A DNA stretch of 7,027 nucleotides from contig JAEYRF010000214.1 in assembly GCA_023409615.1 (NCBI GenBank), positions 1 to 7,027 on the forward strand, given 5' to 3'. Every line of letters starts with the position of its first letter. Within the stretch, counting starts at the first letter, position 1. Shown one piece after another: positions 1 to 5,893 of this stretch. Position numbers and translations under genes: made by a program. Below the pieces are notes generated by a model, which saw nothing but the letters and a program-made list of their open reading frames with translations, searched no databases and was not told where the DNA came from. This DNA comes from Bacillota bacterium (GTDB taxonomy: Bacteria; Bacillota; Clostridia; Acetivibrionales; DTU013).

Positions 1-1286
1 CATTTATCACCGCAGGTATTTGGCCATTGCGATACCATTCTGTAATAGGCAAGAGTCTCGTTGAAGGACATCTTTTCTATACGTTCCAGACCAATAGCGC
101 TTTGTAATCCTGGACGATTATTCTTTATCATATTCATCATTGGAGTGATTCTGGACAATGTTTCAATAAAGGATTCATCAGGTACAAGTTTTAACTTTGT
201 GAACTCCGATCCTGAAAAGTTACGAATAACTTCTGTTTTATTGTCGGGGAGATATCGCCTCAGATCAATGGTCAACGGGATTTCCATGGGTTCATCGAAT
301 ATTGGCTGCCCTGTTTTTGACATAGCCCTGTAGAATGCTGTCAAAATCATATCATTGATCGTTGCGTTCATGGCTTTTGAATAATTCGTCATCTCATCCA
401 GAAGTCCCTCAGGGAGACTGCAGACTGAAATATGTGTTTTGTCTGATTGTACCGATGACCATGGAAATGGCCAGGTTGCTCTTGTGATCTCTGATCCGGG
501 GATCCATTCTTTCTCTGGGTCAATAATGCCCAGATTGCTAAATAGCCTATCCTGATCCTTTCTGCTGCGCTTTGTGGGTTTTGCAGTAAAAGTCCCGTAG
601 TCATTCTCAGTAACCGAATAGATTTCTGAAAGAAGCTTTATATACTCCTTAGTACCGGCCCCATCACAACAGGCGTGGTTGTTTTTAACACACAGGGTGT
701 CATATTGCTCAGATCTTATCAGTCTGACCTTCACCATTGGGTCATGATCCATGTCCAGAGGACTATCCAAAAAGATCTGAATTGCTTCATCCGGATTTTG
801 GGTCTCAACCATGTCACAAAACTCAACCGTATTAATATTCTTCAGTCGCTTCCAGTATGGCGGCTCATTTTCTACGAACCGGCATCCGAAAACAGGCTCC
901 GCATCAACGGAGAGCCTAACTGCGCGTGACAGTCTGTCAAAGTCTATGTGCCCATCCAACTTCATAACTGCCTGGATCTGGTAATTTGCTAATCTATAAC
1001 GAGCAACGTAATTATATATATCATGACCATTTGCAGGCAAACTGTTGGGATCATCCTGCTTGAAACCATTGACCGGTTTATTCATACTTGCATATCCGCT
1101 AAATATTTTGTTCAGATTACTATAATAGCTCTCCATACCGGGAGGAGCATTCTTAGAAATCATTTTTAGAAGATCTGAACTATATTTGGAGTACAAACCC
1201 AACAGCATGTCATAATCGCTGAAAAGGCTATTTAATTCACCTTCATACGCATATTTTACGTTCCCGAATTTCATTGTTATCTTCAT
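1..1286 (-). CDS. Stand-alone condensation-domain (HxxxDG) acyltransferase-like protein, 3' end cut by window edge
   Basis: An uninterrupted frame of 428 codons runs from ATG at 1284-1286 to base 1 with no stop, so the C-terminus is missing. Residues from about 89 onward resemble the CoA-dependent acyltransferase / NRPS condensation fold. The motif NNHACCDGAG (202-211) carries the HxxxDG signature, with catalytic His204, Asp208 and Gly209; the first His of the usual HHxxxDG is Asn. A PLDMDHDPMVKVRL segment (176-189) precedes it, and TINDMILTAF (309-318) and LTIDLRRYL (338-346) match later conserved blocks seen in condensation and alcohol-acyltransferase proteins. Residues 1-88 are an extension I do not recognise. 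The start is fixed by an in-frame stop at 1293-1295 and a GGGGTG ribosome site about 7 bases upstream. No adenylation or carrier domain is visible in this part. It could acylate an alcohol or amine or condense amino-acyl units; the substrate is unknown. Confidence 0.85.
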   Translation of the reverse strand, partial: MKITMKFGNVKYAYEGELNSLFSDYDMLLGLYSKYSSDLLKMISKNAPPGMESYYSNLNKIFSGYASMNKPVNGFKQDDPNSLPANGHDIYNYVARYRLANYQIQAVMKLDGHIDFDRLSRAVRLSVDAEPVFGCRFVENEPPYWKRLKNINTVEFCDMVETQNPDEAIQIFLDSPLDMDHDPMVKVRLIRSEQYDTLCVKNNHACCDGAGTKEYIKLLSEIYSVTENDYGTFTAKPTKRSRKDQDRLFSNLGIIDPEKEWIPGSEITRATWPFPWSSVQSDKTHISVCSLPEGLLDEMTNYSKAMNATINDMILTAFYRAMSKTGQPIFDEPMEIPLTIDLRRYLPDNKTEVIRNFSGSEFTKLKLVPDESFIETLSRITPMMNMIKNNRPGLQSAIGLERIEKMSFNETLAYYRMVSQWPNTCGDK

Positions 1287-1431
1287 ACTTATTCACCCCG
1301 ATAATACTTAACATAATGTGCTGTAGTAACATATTATGGGATGGCAAATATAAGTGTTCCTATAATTATAGATTAGCGGTAGTGCAGAGTGTAGTCTATT
1401 ATAAATAGCGTTATTATTGTTCACGAACCTG
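1287..1431 (-). promoter_or_regulatory. AT-rich gap upstream of the condensation-domain gene
   Basis: This 145-base gap separates the kinase stop from the acyltransferase start. On the minus strand it holds two TATAAT boxes, at 1365-1370 and 1398-1403. Neither has better than a 3/6 match to TTGACA at 17-base spacing, so any promoter here is weakly supported. It also contains several short palindromes: CTATAATTATAG (1360-1371, perfect), CTATT-ATA-AATAG (1396-1408) and GTTC-AC-GAAC (1419-1428). None is followed by a T-run that would make it a terminator for the kinase. Read-through from the kinase remains possible. Confidence 0.4.
1312..1338. repeat. Interrupted 9-base inverted repeat, candidate operator or leader hairpin
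   Basis: CATAATGTG (1312-1320) and CATATTATG (1330-1338) are inverted copies matching at 8 of 9 positions, separated by 9 bases. The element lies 26 bases upstream of the acyltransferase start codon, in its probable leader. It could be a repressor site or a weak mRNA stem. AT-rich gaps produce such repeats by chance, so confidence is low. Confidence 0.3.
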
Positions 1432-2238
1432 CTATAGATTGGCAGGAATACGCTTGTTGATCATGTCCATAAGCCAACTCTCCTCGCCGTGTATCCTGTC
1501 TCTGAGCTTGGCGGCAGCTGTCGGAAGTATCCAGTTATCAATTTCATCATATCTGACATTTGCGAGCTTCATATATTCACTTAAGTATGTCCAATAGGTA
1601 AGCCACTTTTTGTATTGCGACAGAAGCATCTTCATATCACCAATTCCGGAAGGTTTTGAAGGAGAAGTCATCATCAGAAATGTCCTGGCAACATCCCCTA
1701 AAGGGTTTCCCTGGTAAGCATTCGTCCAGTCTACAGGTACTAATTTGTTTCCTGAGACAATGATATTGTTGAAATGAAGATCTCCGTGACAAACGCTTGT
1801 ACCGTCCGGCAAATCATCAATATAGTTAAGTATTACTTCTTCTCTGCCCTCGAGTAATGAAGAGGAGCTTTTAATTCTGGCTGCATATTTTTCTGTTTGG
1901 GTTGGCAGGCTGCCGGCAGAACATTGGTGTATCTTGAATTGCAGTTCCGCTAGATTTTTCGCATAATTGCATATATTCCACGGCTCTGCCTGGATATGTT
2001 TTAGCATGGATTTCCCAAAAATGCGTTGAAAAACGATTCCTTTACGGCCGTCCACCTCAATGATTTCGTAAACAGCCGGTGAGGATACTCCTGCTTCATG
2101 AATAGCTGTTCCTATTTTGGCTTCATATTGAATCCAGTCTTCACTAAACTGATCATAATAGAGTTTCAAAACTTTATTATGTCCCCATTCATAAACCTCG
2201 GCTGTCATGCCTTTTCCAATAAGACTACCCTTATTCAT
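1432..2238 (-). CDS. Phosphotransferase-family (APH/choline kinase fold) small-molecule kinase
   Basis: A 268-residue protein with the layout of Pfam phosphotransferase enzyme family (APH) kinases. A glycine-rich nucleotide loop IGKGMTAEVYEW (residues 7-18) is followed by VLKLY with the ATP-binding Lys25. The catalytic loop CHGDLHFNNI (150-159) has catalytic Asp153 and Asn158, and VDW gives metal-binding Asp170. Length and motif order are normal for the family, so it looks intact. It should transfer the ATP gamma-phosphate to a hydroxyl of a small molecule in the cytoplasm; the acceptor cannot be read from sequence, and the fold alone does not imply antibiotic resistance. The start chosen is ATG at 2236-2238, preceded at 6 bases by a perfect AAGGAG (2245-2250). 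A longer frame reaching 2277 would need a TTG start with no ribosome site. It lies downstream of the CofE-like gene, same strand, after a 138-base gap. Confidence 0.88.
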   Translation of the reverse strand: MNKGSLIGKGMTAEVYEWGHNKVLKLYYDQFSEDWIQYEAKIGTAIHEAGVSSPAVYEIIEVDGRKGIVFQRIFGKSMLKHIQAEPWNICNYAKNLAELQFKIHQCSAGSLPTQTEKYAARIKSSSSLLEGREEVILNYIDDLPDGTSVCHGDLHFNNIIVSGNKLVPVDWTNAYQGNPLGDVARTFLMMTSPSKPSGIGDMKMLLSQYKKWLTYWTYLSEYMKLANVRYDEIDNWILPTAAAKLRDRIHGEESWLMDMINKRIPANL

Positions 2239-2376
2239 AAAATACTCCTTTGCCGTATCAGGAATGAACCGGCGCAATACATTATACGCAAAAGATGCTA
2301 GATGATTGCGTGTTTTGCCGATTAATTGACATAATACAGTAAGGAGTATTGGATGATTAGGCTATTGTACTGGATA
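2239..2376 (-). promoter_or_regulatory. Gap between ligase and kinase with candidate kinase promoter
   Basis: On the minus strand a consensus TATAAT (2281-2286) sits 42 bases before the kinase start. The sequence 17 bases upstream (GCAATC) does not resemble TTGACA, so this is a candidate with only a good -10. No GC-rich stem with a T-run follows the ligase stop; the best fold is a 5-base AATAC/GTATT stem. The kinase could therefore be read both from this promoter and from ligase read-through. A perfect 10-base inverted repeat (AATACTCCTT at 2241-2250, AAGGAGTATT at 2341-2350) brackets the gap; its left arm is the kinase ribosome binding site. Confidence 0.4.
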
Positions 2377-3567
2377 TCATTTTGTATAGTTGTCAAAATA
2401 TCCCTGTATATATACGATCGGAGTGCCTTTATCTCCGCTTCCCGATGTCAGGTCGCATAGAGAGCCAATAAGGTCCGTCAGCCTTCTCGGTGTAGTACCC
2501 TGGGACTCCATGGTTCCGATAAGATTAGATTCCTTGTTTTGGATATATTCGGAAATAGCCTTCTTTTGGGCTTCTCCGGTTAAACCTGCAAAGTTATTGT
2601 CCGCAAGGTATTTTAATTTTACTTCGTTTGGAGTTCCCTCAAGCCCTGATGTATAGCCCGGGGAAACTACCGGATCTGCCAGCTCCCATATCTGTCCGAC
2701 CGGGTCTTTGAAGGCTCCGTCTCCATAAACCAGAACCTCGATCTTCTTTCCGGTTGCCTGTAAAAGGGTGGACTGTAATTGATTCACAAGAAGGGAACAG
2801 GCGCGAGGGAAGAGCTTGACACTTTCCTCGGTAGCCTTGTTAGATCCAAGAAGGCCGTAAGACTCATTATAACCGCTTCCATCGATAGCGGAGGTCAGTA
2901 TATCATCCAGTCCAAACACCTTATGTGCGCCTTCTGCATTCAATATTTTCTTTGTTCTTTTTCTTGTATGGATATCGCAGGTCAGCACGCTTTTTGTGTA
3001 GTTGAGGATGCTTCTTGGGTTGTTGGAGAAAAGCACCTCGCATTCAATTCCGTATTCTTCGACCAGTGATTTATAATAATCAATATAATCAATTCCGGTG
3101 AATGTGTGTTTTATTGTACCGAAGCAATCACGGAACTGTTTGAGTGTCAGTACATCCGTCCATGGGTTTATACCCTTTTCATCGAGCAGGTCGATATCAA
3201 CAAGATGGTTACCGACTTCGTCAGAGGGGTAACTCAGCATAAGAACAATCTTTTTCGCACCTTTTGCAATACCACGCAGGCAAATTGCAAAACGATTACG
3301 GCTTAAGATAGGGAAAATCACGCCAATAGTGTCGTTCCCGAATTTTGCTCTGACATCTTGTGCGATAGCATCTATACCGGCATAATTACCTTGAGCGCGA
3401 GCTACAACGGATTCAGTGATTGCAACGATATCACGGTCGCGGATGGCAAAGCCTTCGATCTGAGAAGCTTTGAGTACAGTGTCTGCAGCGATTTTTATTA
3501 TATCATCGCCCTTATTTATAATAGGAGACCGAAGGCCTCTCACGATTGTCCCTACAATTCTCTCCAT
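2377..3567 (-). CDS. Coenzyme F420-0:L-glutamate ligase (CofE)-like protein
   Basis: A 396-residue protein whose N-terminus follows the CofE pattern: a strand ending in SPIINKGDDIIKIAAD (14-29), like the LIKEGDD start of archaeal CofE, then RDRDIVAITESVVARAQG (43-60), like its GD(V/I)LVV..TVISKAEG block, then AGID (63-66). Archaeal CofE is about 250 residues and adds gamma-linked glutamate to F420-0 using GTP. This protein is about 150 residues longer. VLVYGDGAFKDPVGQIWE (278-295) may be the counterpart of the CofE C-terminal block, with the extra length lying between; that alignment is my inference. No other F420 gene is seen, so the substrate may differ: an ATP- or GTP-driven amide or peptide ligase is the safest role. 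No signal peptide, so cytoplasmic. The start has a GGAGGAG site (3575-3581) 7 bases upstream. Divergent from the LysR gene and first of three minus-strand genes. Confidence 0.78.
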   Translation of the reverse strand: MERIVGTIVRGLRSPIINKGDDIIKIAADTVLKASQIEGFAIRDRDIVAITESVVARAQGNYAGIDAIAQDVRAKFGNDTIGVIFPILSRNRFAICLRGIAKGAKKIVLMLSYPSDEVGNHLVDIDLLDEKGINPWTDVLTLKQFRDCFGTIKHTFTGIDYIDYYKSLVEEYGIECEVLFSNNPRSILNYTKSVLTCDIHTRKRTKKILNAEGAHKVFGLDDILTSAIDGSGYNESYGLLGSNKATEESVKLFPRACSLLVNQLQSTLLQATGKKIEVLVYGDGAFKDPVGQIWELADPVVSPGYTSGLEGTPNEVKLKYLADNNFAGLTGEAQKKAISEYIQNKESNLIGTMESQGTTPRRLTDLIGSLCDLTSGSGDKGTPIVYIQGYFDNYTK

Positions 3568-3609
3568 GGTAAATCTCCTCCGCTAGACTATTATTATGTT
3601 TTTTCACTC

Positions 3610-3638
3610 TTGTATTATAACCATATTAGTGGTATAAG
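3610..3638 (+). promoter_or_regulatory. Candidate promoter of the LysR-MFS pair
   Basis: On the plus strand, TTGTAT (3610-3615, 4/6), a 17-base spacer and TATAAG (3633-3638, 5/6). The predicted start is near 3645, about 35 bases before the LysR ATG. Because its elements interleave with those of the opposing promoter, the two could not be occupied by RNA polymerase at once. Confidence 0.5.
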
Positions 3639-3642
3639 TAAA
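3614..3642 (-). promoter_or_regulatory. Candidate sigma-70-type promoter of the CofE-like gene
   Basis: On the minus strand, TTTACT (3637-3642, 4/6 match to TTGACA), a 17-base spacer and a perfect TATAAT (3614-3619). Transcription would start near 3607, giving a leader of about 40 bases that contains the GGAGGAG ribosome site. It overlaps almost completely with the LysR promoter on the other strand. Confidence 0.6.
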
Positions 3643-3651
3643 ATAAATACC
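3615..3651. promoter_or_regulatory. Candidate LysR binding region (three GGTAT/ATACC half-sites)
   Basis: Two overlapping dyads fall in the divergent promoter zone. GGTAT (3631-3635) and ATACC (3647-3651) are perfect inverted copies 11 bases apart, and the inner T and A form the T-N11-A pattern typical of LysR-family sites. A further half-site ATAACC (3617-3622) pairs with GGTAT in an imperfect dyad, with a perfect ACCA-N6-TGGT core (3620-3633). Binding would cover the ligase -10, spacer and -35 and the LysR -10, fitting autoregulation plus control of the ligase gene. Inferred from pattern and position only. Confidence 0.45.
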
Positions 3652-3679
3652 TTAAATACATGATATAACAAGGGGTTAT

Positions 3680-4585
3680 ATGTCTACGAAGCTGGATTTG
3701 TATAGAATATTTTGCGAAGTTGCAAGGAATAAGAGCTTTTCAAAAGCTGCAAAAGATCTATTTATGACACAACCTGCTGTGAGTCAGGCTATTATGAATC
3801 TGGAAAGGGATCTGGACATTCGGTTGTTTACCAGAACCTCAAAAGGAGTAACACTCACCAATGATGGGCAGATTCTTTTTGAGTATATCAATTCGGCTAT
3901 CAATCTGATTCAAACAGGAGAAAATAAGCTGATGGAGTCCAGGAACCTTACTGTTGGTGAGATGAGGGTAGGTGTAGGTGATACCATTTCAAAATATTTT
4001 TTACTGCCTTATCTGGAGCATTTTCACAATCAGTTTCCGAATATTACCCTGAGGATCATCAACCGGACAACGCCGGAGCTATGTGCCATGTTGAAATCCG
4101 GAGCAGTAGATATTGCGGTGTGTAATCTGCCAATCAGAGATATGGCGCTCAAGACAATGAAGTGTATCGATGTCCATGATATTTTTGTTTGTGGAGAAAA
4201 ATTCAAGTCTGAAGCTTCTTCGCCTAGAAGCCTTGTAGAAATTGCGGCAATGCCGCTGATCCTTCTTGAACGAAGATCGAATTCCCGGCTTTACATTGAG
4301 AAGCAACTCGCATCAAGAGGGATAAGGGTTTCTCCAGAAATTGAACTGGGATCCCATGATCTGTTGTTGGAGTTCGCACGGTACAATTTTGGCGTAGCCT
4401 GTGTAATCGAAGAATTTTCGCAGGAACATCTTCGAAACGAGACGCTGTATAGAATAAACCTGACCGAAGAAATCCCGGCCAGGTCAATCGGATTTTGCTT
4501 CTTGAAGAGCGTCCCGCTTTCTGCTGCCGCTCAGAAGCTCGTAGAGGCAGTAAAGTCTAAAGACGTATTAATTATGGGAAGGTGA
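3680..4585 (+). CDS. LysR-type transcriptional regulator
   Basis: A 301-residue protein of the usual LysR length and layout. Residues 4-63 form the winged helix-turn-helix: FCEVARNKSFSKAAKDLF, then MTQPAVSQAIMNLERDL as the recognition part, then LFTRTSKGVTLTNDG as the wing. A linker helix leads into GEMRVGVGDTISKYFLLPYL (about 93-112), which opens the periplasmic-binding-protein-like effector domain extending to about 295. It would bind DNA as a tetramer and respond to a small ligand that the sequence does not identify. The ATG at 3680 is preceded by AAGGGG only 4 bases upstream, a tight but usable site. The gene diverges from the CofE-like gene across 112 bases and is followed without a gap by the permease, so those are its most probable targets. 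Confidence 0.93.
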   Translation: MSTKLDLYRIFCEVARNKSFSKAAKDLFMTQPAVSQAIMNLERDLDIRLFTRTSKGVTLTNDGQILFEYINSAINLIQTGENKLMESRNLTVGEMRVGVGDTISKYFLLPYLEHFHNQFPNITLRIINRTTPELCAMLKSGAVDIAVCNLPIRDMALKTMKCIDVHDIFVCGEKFKSEASSPRSLVEIAAMPLILLERRSNSRLYIEKQLASRGIRVSPEIELGSHDLLLEFARYNFGVACVIEEFSQEHLRNETLYRINLTEEIPARSIGFCFLKSVPLSAAAQKLVEAVKSKDVLIMGR

Positions 4586-4593
4586 AAATTTTG
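4578..4593 (+). promoter_or_regulatory. Ribosome binding site of the permease overlapping the LysR stop
   Basis: GGAAGGTGA (4577-4585) complements the 16S rRNA tail and contains the LysR stop codon TGA (4583-4585). It lies 5 bases before TTG (4591-4593). An in-frame GTG at 4582-4584 overlaps the stop as GTGA, but it sits inside the Shine-Dalgarno sequence and so has no proper site of its own. TTG is therefore the preferred start, and translation is likely coupled to LysR. Confidence 0.6.
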
Positions 4594-5826
4594 AAGAAAT
4601 ATACATTCAAACATACACTTCGCGCTTGCTTTACCGGATTCATCACGCAAGCAGTTGTTAACAATCTGGCACCGCTTTTGTTTATTGTCTTTCAGGATAA
4701 ATATAACATATCCTTTGAAATGGTCGGACGGCTTATATTGATTAACTTCGGCACACAGATTGCAGCGGACTATGTTGCTGCAAGATACGCAGACAAGATC
4801 GGATATCGCAGGGCTGCCGTACTGGCGCACATCTTTTGTGCAATCGGGTTGATAGGCCTCGGTGTTTTGCCAGCCATCATGCCAAACCCGTACACCGGCC
4901 TTATGATAGCAGCTGTGATATATGCCGCAGGCGGTGGGTTTATTGAAGTGCTGATCAGTCCCATCGTGGAATCTCTGCCTGGAGATGAAAAAGCCTCTGC
5001 AATGAGCCTTGTCCATTCCTTCTACTGCTGGGGTCAGATGGCTGTCGTTTTGTTTACGACTTTACTGCTTAAGGCTTTGGGTGAGGATATTTGGTTTCTC
5101 TTGCCCGTTATGTGGTCAATTATTCCCATATACAATCTGTTTCAATTCCTGAAGGTTCCATTAATGCCAACGGTGCCGGAGGAGGAGAAGACCCCGGTCA
5201 GGGAGCTGTTCAAGACCAGGACATTTTTACTTGTGCTAATTCTGATGATGTGTGCAGGTTCCTCCGAACTGACCATGTCTCAGTGGTCGTCGCTTTTTGC
5301 GGAGAAGGGGCTTCAGGTGCCCAAAATTCTTGGGGATCTGCTCGGGCCGTTCCTGTTCGCGCTTTTTATGGGAATAGGGCGGACATTGTATGCAAACCTT
5401 GGTCACAAGATCAATTTGAGGAGTGCATTAGTCGTATCTGGCGCGTTATGTGTAGTCTGCTATGCGGTTACTATATTTGTGCAATTACCGATAATTTCTC
5501 TTCTTGGATGTGCTGTTTGTGGATTGTCGGTAAGTCTTATGTGGCCAGGGACCTTGAGCCTTACGGCTGGAGCCTGGCCAAAGGGAGGAACTGCTATGTT
5601 TGGATTGCTGGCAATATTCGGCGATTTAGGCGCCGCGGTCGGTCCATGGCTTTCAGGACTGATATCGGATCTAACTCTGAAGGCGCCAAAGCTGGTTGAT
5701 ATTGGGCGGGTGTATGGCTTAAACCCTGATCAGCTTGGGATGAAGGCAGGATTGCTGTCTGCCATGATATTTCCAATCATGCTCATAGTAGGCTTGTCTA
5801 TGCTGAGGAAAAAGACGACTGTGTAA
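4591..5826 (+). CDS. MFS permease, FucP-like, substrate unknown
   Basis: A very hydrophobic 411-residue protein (414 if GTG at 4582 is used) with about 12 predicted membrane helices, the normal size for the major facilitator superfamily. ARYADKIGYRRA (about residues 64-75) is the degenerate loop 2-3 motif (D/RxGRR type). PIVESLPGDEKASAMSLVHSFYCWGQ in loop 4-5 recalls fucose-permease relatives, where a conserved 'LH.FYG.G' segment begins helix 5. A hydrophilic stretch rich in Glu and Lys (about 195-208) divides the two six-helix halves. Helix 11 region GLLAIFGDLGAAVGPWLSG also fits. It acts in the cytoplasmic membrane, probably proton-driven; import of a sugar-like compound or export of a product are both possible. 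Start TTG at 4591 is preferred because GGAAGGTGA precedes it at correct spacing. It follows LysR directly and is followed by a strong hairpin terminator. Confidence 0.88.
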   Translation: MKKYTFKHTLRACFTGFITQAVVNNLAPLLFIVFQDKYNISFEMVGRLILINFGTQIAADYVAARYADKIGYRRAAVLAHIFCAIGLIGLGVLPAIMPNPYTGLMIAAVIYAAGGGFIEVLISPIVESLPGDEKASAMSLVHSFYCWGQMAVVLFTTLLLKALGEDIWFLLPVMWSIIPIYNLFQFLKVPLMPTVPEEEKTPVRELFKTRTFLLVLILMMCAGSSELTMSQWSSLFAEKGLQVPKILGDLLGPFLFALFMGIGRTLYANLGHKINLRSALVVSGALCVVCYAVTIFVQLPIISLLGCAVCGLSVSLMWPGTLSLTAGAWPKGGTAMFGLLAIFGDLGAAVGPWLSGLISDLTLKAPKLVDIGRVYGLNPDQLGMKAGLLSAMIFPIMLIVGLSMLRKKTTV

Positions 5827-5832
5827 TAATAG

Positions 5833-5873
5833 AAAGACCAAATGGAGTGTGTATACCTCCATCTGGTCTTTTA
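5833..5873. terminator. Rho-independent terminator between convergent genes
   Basis: Arms 5833-5847 and 5857-5871 pair at 14 of 15 positions (AAAGACC..ATGGAG with CTCCAT..GGTCTTT, one A-A mismatch) around a 9-base loop. The plus-strand transcript of the permease ends in TCTTTT; the minus-strand transcript of the xylosidase ends in TCTTTC then AT-rich sequence. It begins 7 bases after the permease stop and about 20 bases beyond the xylosidase stop, so it can serve both directions. Confidence 0.85.
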
Positions 5874-5893
5874 ACTTTGCACTACTTAGTTTT

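Noticed and set aside
2239..2277. Longer N-terminus for the kinase starting at 2277
   Set aside because: It needs a TTG codon without a Shine-Dalgarno sequence, would place the -10 box at the start codon, and adds 13 residues before the normal family start. The ATG at 2236-2238 has a perfect AAGGAG.
2326..2354. TTGACA at 2326-2331 as a plus-strand promoter
   Set aside because: The hexamer at 16-18 base spacing does not resemble TATAAT, and no convincing plus-strand gene follows.
2377..3567. Calling this a true F420 biosynthesis gene (cofE or fbiB)
   Set aside because: Length differs strongly from CofE, no nitroreductase-like FbiB domain is present, and no other F420 gene is in view; only family-level similarity is claimed.
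3358..3663. A 101-codon plus-strand frame covering the divergent promoter region
   Set aside because: It is antisense to the start of the CofE-like gene, has no good ribosome site and would run through the promoter elements.
4531..5016. A 161-codon minus-strand frame across the LysR-permease junction
   Set aside because: It is antisense to two well-supported genes and its composition (Cys, His and Gln rich) is not protein-like.
5091..5699. A 202-codon open frame on the plus strand inside the permease gene
   Set aside because: It lies wholly within the permease in another frame, has no ribosome site, and its translation shows no domain; it is a by-product of the real gene.
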